DNA of 32,083 nucleotides from a virus, in the IMG/VR virus record IMGVR_UViG_3300008459_000214, positions 1-32,083 of that record. The stretch is one strand, 5' to 3'. The position numbers and the translations under genes were made by a program. Below, piece by piece: positions 14,601 through 21,598 of the stretch. Numbering within the stretch: the stretch's first letter is position 1; every line of letters starts with the position of its first letter. The notes under the pieces are model-generated. The model was given only the letters and a program-made list of their open reading frames with translations. It had not been told where the DNA came from and ran no database searches.

Positions 14601-17048
14601 CCAAATTTTAACGGAACTACAGGTTTTTGGGGAGCTCTTAATGCTCCTAACACTATTCAAGTTTGGAATGAAATAGATGCTGCCAGTGATGGTAGAAAGG
14701 GTTGGGGTATAATTAGACCGACAGAAAATGTACCAACAACTACATTTACTGATTTTGTAGAACAAAAAGTATTAATATTACAAAGAGGTGTGGACTCTAA
14801 TTCACCAAAATACCTAAATCAATATGGTATTGGTAAAATTTTAGGGTATCCAAATGAAGATGATGTAGTTATAACTGGATATACAAGATTAAATATACCA
14901 ATACAACGTTTAAATACGTCAACTAATGGAAATATAAGTGTTCAAAATCATAGAAACCAAAATAATATTTTTTATCCATCATATGTTTATACACCAGGTA
15001 TACCAAATTCAACATATGTTGGTAATATTTGGAGTGGATTTACTACTGATAATGTTGGTTATTATGGAAGTTTGGATAGTCAAAACTTTCCAACAGGTAC
15101 TGTTACAGTTTTACAACCGTTTTCAAATGGTGGGGTTACAGGGTTAAGAACAACTTCAAGTGGTACTCAAGGAGGAGGAGGAAATCGTTATTATTCTGCA
15201 AGTGTTGCGAATAATCGTTATGATAGTTCTGAAGATTTATCAGGAGGGGCAGTTATATGGGGAGACTACGAAAGTTCTGACTTTTTCCTTGGGTGGTTTT
15301 TAAACACTATTCCTATTAGTAATAGATACAATGGTGCACCAACTTCAGTATATGTAAGTCCGGTTTTATATTCTTCATTTACAGGATTCTCAACCTCTAC
15401 TAGTGGTCAATTAAGTATTACAAATTCTAATGGATATAAACCGGTTATGAGAACTGACAGACTACCTTCATCTGATTATTCTGATAATAGTAAAGGGTTT
15501 GTTCCGGGTCAAAATTCTAGTTTATTACAACAAAATTTAGGATTTGCAGTTTACTCTGTTGACTCAGGTATTGGGTATTCTGTGACTACTACAGCATTTA
15601 GTACTGGTGCTGATATTGTAACCGCGGATATTGATGGACAAGTTGCAGCTGTTAATGTAGTTTCAAGTTTAAACTCATGTGAAAGCATGGTTGGATTAAC
15701 TTGTTATCAAGGAAATGGTATAAACTTTGGTGTTAAACCCAATTGTCAGGCTGATGATTATGTTGAGAATGGATGTTATGTTATGGTTAATAGACCTTTA
15801 CTCGATTTAAGTAAAGATGTTGCAACGTTTAATGAGTGGGCATTTAGATTTAGATTTTTCTATGGATTATGTAGAGGGGTTTTATCACAATCTTTTGTTA
15901 ATAATTGGGTGAATGGTTCTTTGTATATGTTTCCAATCCAAGTAGATATTGAATATGATAGTAATAATCAACCAGGTACTCCTAAATTTGCAACTAGATT
16001 AGTTTATTATGATGACTCAAGTAATAATTTTTATTATAGAAGTTCACCATTTAAGCTTGACAACTCATCAAGTATTAGTGGAGATTTCGTTGGACTACCG
16101 TCAGCCGGACAATCTGCACCTACAAATGTGAGACAATTATTATTCCCAACAACAATTATTAATTTGGGTATAAAAGATGACTTTTATCAAGAAATAATTT
16201 TTGACCCATCAGCTAAAGGTTATATAATGAAAAATTTAAATTCGACAAGTTATTCTGATACTTCTGATTTAGTGAATTTATTTGTTATAAGTAGAATTAC
16301 TGATGAGTCGTTTTTACAACAATTAATATCATTTAATCCAAATAATAATTTAGACCAATTATTTTCAAGACAATATAAAAGAATTGATGGAGACTTAGCT
16401 CAAACTATGTCTATAAATTCGGAGTTTGGAGTAATTCCTTTTTCTCCTGAATTTTATAGTAGTTTGGGATTACCTTCAGACCCTGTTCAAATTTTAGGTT
16501 CATTGGGTAACCCAACAATGGCAATTTATTTTTCTTCTACAACTTTTGATTTACAAAATAAAGATTATTTGAGTCCGGGGGTTATTGATTTCAGACCGTC
16601 AAATAATGCCAATGCTCTGACATATTATTATGGTATTAAATCTCAAGAGGTACCATATTATCAATGGACCAGAGATACTAATCCAACAACAGGGGTTTTC
16701 GGTACTCAAAATAATAATTGGGCGACAAATTATAATGAAACTTCTTCATCTTCAGGGATATTTTCATATCCATATCAATCACTCAATAGACGTGATGATG
16801 GGATTACACATCCGAGTTATTTTATTCCATCAAATACCGCGTTGAGTGATACATTCGCTCGTGGTTATATCTTTAACTTATCTGCACAAACATACACTGA
16901 TTTTACATATTCTGCAACATATGGGTATAATACGTGGTCAGGAAGAAACAAATTTTTAGTAGGTGCACCAAATCATTTTTATTTTGGACTAATTAAAGGG
17001 GAGACCGCTCTTGATAAATTTAAAGAAAAATATTCGATAAATGAATAA
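11697..17048 (+). CDS. Giant baseplate/tail protein with internal hydrophobic block
   Basis: This 1783-residue protein is the largest in the window and sits where T4 encodes the gp7/gp8 wedge proteins. The N-terminal 180 residues look like a transthyretin/carboxypeptidase-regulatory-like beta domain (VIVGRVTANNGFGIPNARVS near 50-69, and NESGDYMIMGVPLG near 148-161). Residues 501-595 are strongly hydrophobic and divide into three or four helix-length segments. A Cys motif CQACSC (617-622) and a Gly/Ser/Pro linker come next. The remainder is beta-rich, Asn/Thr/Ser/Gly-rich and fibre-like, with a Thr/Val repeat zone (about 840-965) and a compact C-terminus. The stop overlaps the next start by 8 bases, so the genes are coupled. 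A structural role is inferred from context. The membrane-like block is unusual for a virion component. Confidence 0.8.
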   Translation: MGQSYRIKTELGVNKTINVELEQDFEFLEILSLKIQQADIYTRSCADYGVIVGRVTANNGFGIPNARVSVFIPIKTVDESNPIITSIYPYKSPTDKNEDGYRYNLLPYEKSYSAHAATGTLPTREDSLTGATAVEIYDTYYKYATKTNESGDYMIMGVPLGSQTLVMDVDLSDIGEFSLTPQDLIRMGLATEGQVAGNRFKTSTDLSSLPQIVSLTKQLDVSPLWGDPDICQIAVNRMDFDLRDDANIDIQPTSVFMGSIYSTADGFRVRKNAKPRDDMGNLCSLNAGPGQILAIRQTIQEDSDGNPILEQFQLEQSGNIIDGNGVWLTELPMNLDYFITNEFGEKVLSNDPNVGIPTKGRYRFKVKWSQSAGVSEQTRRPNYLIPNVKEYGWGNEAVNDSAKQEGSYYFGLDWSGYTKGFIGNTGPNVQQRNQLLDSKINCEDTFYEFKFNRVYTVAGFIDEFKNGAKGRFIGIKEIDSNECASTINKFPVNDGFRNFDLLFFIFAILMQIIQLVGLVILIVYHFIAFLWNNFAVPLLAYFIVQFALNAGYEFSAAISAASGASGFSFGLLLLILPFVLKGLLWTAIALFLAIKFREIVSYKFGRLKLPMIQYPDCQACSCDGESTEPGGGDGTNQSPPQTGLLSQASNRNLYYNNTILYQSNLNATVFSQYGDNMVGYDAQMNYPGCGGGFADGANNYPCSPFGQETIDEFNSIAANMKVAALAGGINKINVSGVAQYPNFVKEFAVGYSIPPGERINIYNTRGKYFTGENKIKVTFSKPNNGTTHHFDNTLTVLSTQDLQTGDLLSFIDIAKSKDVNFLYTGTTTVGGRLINGINGVINTNQQSVNVTYATSQTQNSQVLYTLPQITGYTCVDSVTISASTDGTVTYQTCPGYTVTNVVTTGTTTFTNEYGIDISTTGGTAEYVVIASGQTLQRYIYPSDIEYYQVLTAITITTTVVNGVTTYTNPNFNGTTGFWGALNAPNTIQVWNEIDAASDGRKGWGIIRPTENVPTTTFTDFVEQKVLILQRGVDSNSPKYLNQYGIGKILGYPNEDDVVITGYTRLNIPIQRLNTSTNGNISVQNHRNQNNIFYPSYVYTPGIPNSTYVGNIWSGFTTDNVGYYGSLDSQNFPTGTVTVLQPFSNGGVTGLRTTSSGTQGGGGNRYYSASVANNRYDSSEDLSGGAVIWGDYESSDFFLGWFLNTIPISNRYNGAPTSVYVSPVLYSSFTGFSTSTSGQLSITNSNGYKPVMRTDRLPSSDYSDNSKGFVPGQNSSLLQQNLGFAVYSVDSGIGYSVTTTAFSTGADIVTADIDGQVAAVNVVSSLNSCESMVGLTCYQGNGINFGVKPNCQADDYVENGCYVMVNRPLLDLSKDVATFNEWAFRFRFFYGLCRGVLSQSFVNNWVNGSLYMFPIQVDIEYDSNNQPGTPKFATRLVYYDDSSNNFYYRSSPFKLDNSSSISGDFVGLPSAGQSAPTNVRQLLFPTTIINLGIKDDFYQEIIFDPSAKGYIMKNLNSTSYSDTSDLVNLFVISRITDESFLQQLISFNPNNNLDQLFSRQYKRIDGDLAQTMSINSEFGVIPFSPEFYSSLGLPSDPVQILGSLGNPTMAIYFSSTTFDLQNKDYLSPGVIDFRPSNNANALTYYYGIKSQEVPYYQWTRDTNPTTGVFGTQNNNWATNYNETSSSSGIFSYPYQSLNRRDDGITHPSYFIPSNTALSDTFARGYIFNLSAQTYTDFTYSATYGYNTWSGRNKFLVGAPNHFYFGLIKGETALDKFKEKYSINE
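13197..13481 (+). other. Membrane-like hydrophobic block inside the giant tail protein
   Basis: This stretch codes for residues 501-595. Residues 501-530, 534-548 and 567-595 are almost free of charged residues and rich in Leu, Ile, Phe and Val. A small-residue Ala/Ser/Gly stretch lies at 555-566. The segments look like three or four transmembrane helices. The single lysines at 581 and 595 and an Arg-Lys-rich tail flank the last one. Confidence 0.75.
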
Positions 17049-18738
17049 TTTTACAATAATACCGAGTGGCTTAAAATATAAGGGGGCTCCATCAGTTGAT
17101 GAAAGAGTGACCATATCTTTAAATCAACAAAGTCAACAAATTACGGAATACGATAGAAGTGTTACGATTAGTTTAGCTCAGGTTTATGATGACGAGAGAC
17201 AGTCATGTACAGTATTTAGACCAACGTTCAAAGTGAATTATATATATGATAACACTTATGTCGGTAGTACTACTTATTTACCGTTTCAATACAACTTATA
17301 TTATGTAGACGCTGAAAATTCAACAGTTAGTGGAATTTGGAGAGGTTACCCACAATATTATGAATTTGATTTCTTTAGACCGGATGTTAATGACCAACAT
17401 TTTAATTATAAATCAAAAAGTGCTTACACATATAATTGGATGTATTATTTAACATATCCATTCGAGAACGATTATACGAAAAAACTATATTATTATTCTA
17501 ATACGACTAGAGATATTGATTGGGAGGCTCAAGAGGGTATTCCATTTACTATTGAAAATATTGAGATAAATGGAAACGGTTTAATATCATTTAAATGTAT
17601 TGCACCTCACGGATTATCTGTTGACGAATATGTTGAATTATCATTAACTTATAGAAATTCTAATATTTTTCAAGTTTACTCATTAGGTAACGGGTTATTC
17701 GATAGTGACCCTTATGTATTTAATGTTTTCAATATTGGTTATACGGGAAATACATTTGCGGATAATGTTACTGGATTATTTAAACGAGTAATTAATCCGG
17801 ATAATTTGTTGGAGACTAAATCAAAGTATTATGTTCGAAAACATAAAGTGATTACTAATCTTGAAGATTTAATAGTAACAAAAAATGGGTTTGAAAAAAA
17901 TGTCTTTAATGAAAAAAAACAATTTGAATATAGTTCAATAACACCAAATCAGGTTTCAAGAATATCTCAAAAAACTAGTAGTAACTCATATAATATGACA
18001 TCAGCTTATGATTTAGATTTTGCGGGATATAAAGATAATCAAATGAGGCCGTTAAGTGAGATATATTTAACAATTATTAATAAAGGATATTCAGGGTATT
18101 TTAATGAACCATCATTTGGTTTTGGTTTAAAACAAGGTTGGGAGTTTAATATAACACAAGAGGTTAATGAATATTGGGATTTGAATAATAATGAATCAAA
18201 TTGTCAAATACCATTATCATCATACACTTTAACAAGTGGTGCAACCAAAACATTCTATTATAATCAAAATTTATCTAAAGATGATGTTTTATATGGAGAT
18301 TTTTGTGAATGGAATGACTATGAACAACTTGAAAGAGTAATCTCACCATATTATCAAAAAATAAATTATAATCAAAAAGTTTTTCAAACCTCTGATTTTG
18401 TTGATACTAATTCTAAAGGATTTTATTATGAACCTCATAATAAAATGACTTTAAAAGTATTTTCAGATTATATTGAAACAGGTAATGTTGAATTTATTGA
18501 CCAATTACCGGAATATTCATTCTATTCAGAATCTGACCAACAATTTAGATGGAGAGATTTATACACTTATGGGTTTTTTGATAATTTAGATAGAGGTGTT
18601 GACTATCCATTCTTGAATACTTCACATTATCCTTTTGCTGAAATTGTGTTTAGATTAATACCAGAAGGTAGTAATTATAATGAGAGCTTAAATGGTGTTG
18701 ATATACCAATAAAACCATTAATAGATGACTGTGAATAA
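17041..18738 (+). CDS. Unidentified tail/baseplate protein (565 residues)
   Basis: This 565-residue, aromatic- and Asn-rich protein is probably mostly beta structure, with frequent Tyr/Phe (for example YYFGL-like and NWMYYLTYPF runs). No enzyme motif, signal peptide or membrane segment was found. Only a few cysteines occur, one pair near the C-terminus. Its ATG overlaps the end of the giant tail gene by 8 bases, and its end overlaps the next gene by 14 bases. This suggests coupled translation and subunits of one complex. By position it could play the role of T4 gp8 (baseplate wedge), which is also beta-rich. I see no convincing sequence match to gp8, which has only 334 residues, so this remains a guess. 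Confidence 0.75.
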   Translation: MNNFTIIPSGLKYKGAPSVDERVTISLNQQSQQITEYDRSVTISLAQVYDDERQSCTVFRPTFKVNYIYDNTYVGSTTYLPFQYNLYYVDAENSTVSGIWRGYPQYYEFDFFRPDVNDQHFNYKSKSAYTYNWMYYLTYPFENDYTKKLYYYSNTTRDIDWEAQEGIPFTIENIEINGNGLISFKCIAPHGLSVDEYVELSLTYRNSNIFQVYSLGNGLFDSDPYVFNVFNIGYTGNTFADNVTGLFKRVINPDNLLETKSKYYVRKHKVITNLEDLIVTKNGFEKNVFNEKKQFEYSSITPNQVSRISQKTSSNSYNMTSAYDLDFAGYKDNQMRPLSEIYLTIINKGYSGYFNEPSFGFGLKQGWEFNITQEVNEYWDLNNNESNCQIPLSSYTLTSGATKTFYYNQNLSKDDVLYGDFCEWNDYEQLERVISPYYQKINYNQKVFQTSDFVDTNSKGFYYEPHNKMTLKVFSDYIETGNVEFIDQLPEYSFYSESDQQFRWRDLYTYGFFDNLDRGVDYPFLNTSHYPFAEIVFRLIPEGSNYNESLNGVDIPIKPLIDDCE

Positions 18739-19555
18739 AGTAATGATGGTGCCTGATGGTACTAATAAAGAAATAAATATTCCAATAAAATTAACTTGGG
18801 ATTATTTGGGGTTAGACTTGGCAATTGATGAGTATGAAACTCAAATGATAACTGAGGTTATTGGAGTTGGTCGAGATTTTGAGGTGACCAGATTCGCACA
18901 CGCTCCGGCAACCGGAACCACGGATAATACTGAGGTAAACTACGAATTTTATTTTTATTCAGGAGGTCCTTTGTCGAATATAACAAGTTGGAGTATTGAT
19001 TATATGAATGAAGGGTTTAGCTCGCAAGAGTTATATTATTATAATAATAATTTTTCAAATTCATTTTTTAAACTAGATTTTTATGATACTCCGGATGAAA
19101 AAAGACAGACAAATTATCTTACGGTTATTATACCAACTCAACAAGGATTAAAAATGGATGTTCAAATGAGCCGAAATGTTGTTTCAGTTAAGAAACCAAA
19201 ATTTATTTTGGATTATGTTGGGGATAAAGAAGGATTTTTCTTGTATTGGTTAAAGAAAAGAACTTTTTTGAATTTGGACACATTTTATATGGCGGCTAAG
19301 TTTTATAATGCAAAGACGGGACAATTTACTAAAATGATGACAGGTAACGGGACAGACCCATTAGATTATACTAATGGTCCTCAATCAGACCTTTCTGATG
19401 GATTACGATATAATTTTGATAACACTCAATATTTTTACTACACCGTTAAATTAGATTATCCGAGTCAAACTTATCAGGTATTAAATACTTATGGACAGAG
19501 AATGGGAACTAATATTCCCATAAAATGGTATGAATATGTTAACCCACCAGTATAA
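18725..19555 (+). CDS. Unidentified tail protein (276 residues)
   Basis: This 276-residue protein is beta-rich with many Tyr, Phe and Asp residues and no cysteine, membrane segment or known motif. The annotated ATG at 18725 overlaps the upstream gene by 14 bases. An ATG at 18743 (residue 7), which lies just after the upstream stop, is an alternative that would remove the overlap. The stop shares one base with the next start (TAATG), which fits translational coupling. It is probably a component of the same tail or baseplate complex as its neighbours. The family is not recognised. Confidence 0.75.
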   Translation: MTVNKVMMVPDGTNKEINIPIKLTWDYLGLDLAIDEYETQMITEVIGVGRDFEVTRFAHAPATGTTDNTEVNYEFYFYSGGPLSNITSWSIDYMNEGFSSQELYYYNNNFSNSFFKLDFYDTPDEKRQTNYLTVIIPTQQGLKMDVQMSRNVVSVKKPKFILDYVGDKEGFFLYWLKKRTFLNLDTFYMAAKFYNAKTGQFTKMMTGNGTDPLDYTNGPQSDLSDGLRYNFDNTQYFYYTVKLDYPSQTYQVLNTYGQRMGTNIPIKWYEYVNPPV

Positions 19556-20646
19556 TGGAAGATTTTTATAATATTAAGATATCACCCGAAACAATATTAG
19601 GTGATTTGTCAGTTGTGAATTATCAAGGAACTCCTGTTGGGGTCTATTCCGCTATGACTCAAGTCGTAAGTTCAGGGATAAACGGAAGTTCAATTTTAAC
19701 AGGGCTTACAATTCCTATTTTAATAAGACAAAGTGCGGTTGATGCGGGGTATTATAGTCCTTTTGATGGAGCGGTTTTACAAAAAGACGTTGTTGCTAAT
19801 TTTATATTTTCATCTACTACATCCTCAGGTTATACTTACAATGTTTACAACACTTCAAATGAATTTCAAAAGTTTTTGGATTTATCTGCTTATAGAATTG
19901 ATTGGGGTGATGGTTCACCAAAACAAACAATAACGACTTACGCACCTAATTCAATTAATCATACATACCCTATTGAGAATAAACAATATGTGATTACCTT
20001 AGAACAGACTAATCCTTGGGGAATTACAAAAGTTTCAAAAACTATTACAACCCCATTTAGTGATGTGACAATTTATAATCCTCAAGGAGAGGCATTTTTT
20101 GTACCATCATCAGGTAATTGGATTGGTACGTCAGTGTCTTATGATTATATATTTTCAGGTGACGCGGTTAATGAAGTGTCGGCTCAAACATCTAACAATT
20201 ATGTTACGATACCATTTACCATATCGGGTATTACTAAATCAAGATTAACTGAATTAGAGACTTATGGGGATTTAACCATTAATCAAAGAATTGGTACTCC
20301 GGTTATTAGTAACGGACAAATATGGGGAATGATTACCGATGTTACTCCAATCTATACCGCATATACCATAACTCAGATTAATTATTACGATTATTTTGAT
20401 GGTACTACAATATATTTTGAACAATCATCAGGATTGACTGAGAATAATTTGACCTCAACACCAATAACTAAAGATGAGGTTTTATTAAAAGTTGTTGACC
20501 AAGCACAAATACAAACAAATGTTTTTGTTGAAAGAGGTAACAATAGTGCTTACGAAAGAGTTCAAAGAATTGGTGAGGTAGATAATCTTGGTGACATGAT
20601 TAATTATGGGTACGGATTTTTTAATGTAGTTAACAAACAAAATTAA
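19555..20646 (+). CDS. Tail protein with a PKD-like domain
   Basis: This 363-residue protein has one recognisable module. Residues about 100-165 carry the PKD signature: WGDGS (117-121), HTY (136-138), an alternating Tyr/Ile/Thr/Leu strand, then a Asn-x-x-Gly turn and a KTITT strand. PKD domains are Ig-like beta sandwiches used for protein-protein or carbohydrate contacts in surface proteins. They are especially common in Bacteroidetes secreted proteins. The flanking regions are beta-rich and unassigned. There is no signal peptide, as expected for a virion rather than secreted protein. The start overlaps the upstream stop by one base. The gene ends the second tail transcription unit, 43 bases before the next gene. 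Confidence 0.8.
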   Translation: MEDFYNIKISPETILGDLSVVNYQGTPVGVYSAMTQVVSSGINGSSILTGLTIPILIRQSAVDAGYYSPFDGAVLQKDVVANFIFSSTTSSGYTYNVYNTSNEFQKFLDLSAYRIDWGDGSPKQTITTYAPNSINHTYPIENKQYVITLEQTNPWGITKVSKTITTPFSDVTIYNPQGEAFFVPSSGNWIGTSVSYDYIFSGDAVNEVSAQTSNNYVTIPFTISGITKSRLTELETYGDLTINQRIGTPVISNGQIWGMITDVTPIYTAYTITQINYYDYFDGTTIYFEQSSGLTENNLTSTPITKDEVLLKVVDQAQIQTNVFVERGNNSAYERVQRIGEVDNLGDMINYGYGFFNVVNKQN

Positions 20647-20665
20647 AGGAAAAAAAGAACTAAAC

Positions 20666-20675
20666 TATTTATAAA
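20666..20675 (+). promoter_or_regulatory. TATTTATAAA element upstream of the third tail unit
   Basis: AAC-TATTTATAAA lies in the 43-base gap between two tail genes and ends 14 bases before the ATG at 20690. It closely matches the element at 11674 in both sequence and spacing (13 versus 14 bases). Candidate late promoter. Confidence 0.42.
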
Positions 20676-20689
20676 TTAAATAACAAGAT

Positions 20690-21598
20690 ATGGCAATTGG
20701 AAGCTATGGAACAATAAGACCTTCTGATGTTTCACCAACAGATGTTGAAATCATCATGAATTACACACCGAGTAGAGATGTTACGGACGCATTTGTCTTA
20801 ACAAAATTGGATGCTCAAACAATTTTACGACCTTATTTCGAAAATTCTGAAACCGGTGGAAACGCAGGTGTTGAAGTTTTGGGAGGGTTATATAATTTAA
20901 CATTACCTGCAAATCAGTTTAATGCTTTGGGATTTTATACCTTATATTTGAGACCTGCTCAAATCAGAACAATAATTACTGATTGTGGAGTTTTAAGTGC
21001 TCTTCCGAATGTTAAAGGTCTTGTGATTGATTTAGCTAATGTACCGACACAATATCAAAACAAATTTGTCCCTCAGGGGTTAGTTGGGTTTAGAGTAGAA
21101 TATCTAAATCCGGATGGTTCAAAAATACCTAATTTTTTCAGAGTAATTACTTCAAGTTTTTATTGTGAACCTGTTGTGTCGAATGAGGTTAATACTCAAC
21201 AAAAGGCGATTAGATATAGATATGTTGATGGTTCTTCAAATTTAATATTTTTAACATTATCACCATCATCATCTCCAACAAACAAACCAAATGCAACACC
21301 ATTTATTGGACAACCAAGCCAAGATATTATTATAACTAATACTTTTTTTAATCCAGTTACGGTTGAAATTGAAATGGTTGAATATGACATTTCATCTCTT
21401 GCAATTGCTCTTTATGGTAATCAAACCAAATCTATTGATGATGGAATTTACACAATTTATGATTCACAAAATAACATCTATAGACAATACAATTTATACG
21501 AGGTTAGAGACCAATTTAATGCGTTGTTATATGAGGTTAGACAAGGTCGAGGTAATAATGTTGATTTTAGTAAAAACTTTACAAATATAACAACTTAA
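20690..21598 (+). CDS. Unidentified tail/virion protein (302 residues)
   Basis: This 302-residue soluble protein begins MAIGSYGTIRPSDVSPTDVE and is rich in Ile, Asn, Tyr and Thr. The N-terminal half has alternating helices and strands around an LRPAQIRTII segment. A Ser/Pro/Thr-rich loop (SPSSSPTNKPN) lies near residue 200. The last 60 residues are Tyr/Asn/Gln-rich and contain a YDSQNNIYRQYNLYEVRDQ element. No catalytic or membrane motif is visible. It opens a new transcription unit after a TATTTATAAA element, and its stop shares one base with the start of the next, 995-residue gene. It is most likely a structural subunit of the baseplate periphery. The family is not recognised. Confidence 0.75.
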   Translation: MAIGSYGTIRPSDVSPTDVEIIMNYTPSRDVTDAFVLTKLDAQTILRPYFENSETGGNAGVEVLGGLYNLTLPANQFNALGFYTLYLRPAQIRTIITDCGVLSALPNVKGLVIDLANVPTQYQNKFVPQGLVGFRVEYLNPDGSKIPNFFRVITSSFYCEPVVSNEVNTQQKAIRYRYVDGSSNLIFLTLSPSSSPTNKPNATPFIGQPSQDIIITNTFFNPVTVEIEMVEYDISSLAIALYGNQTKSIDDGIYTIYDSQNNIYRQYNLYEVRDQFNALLYEVRQGRGNNVDFSKNFTNITT

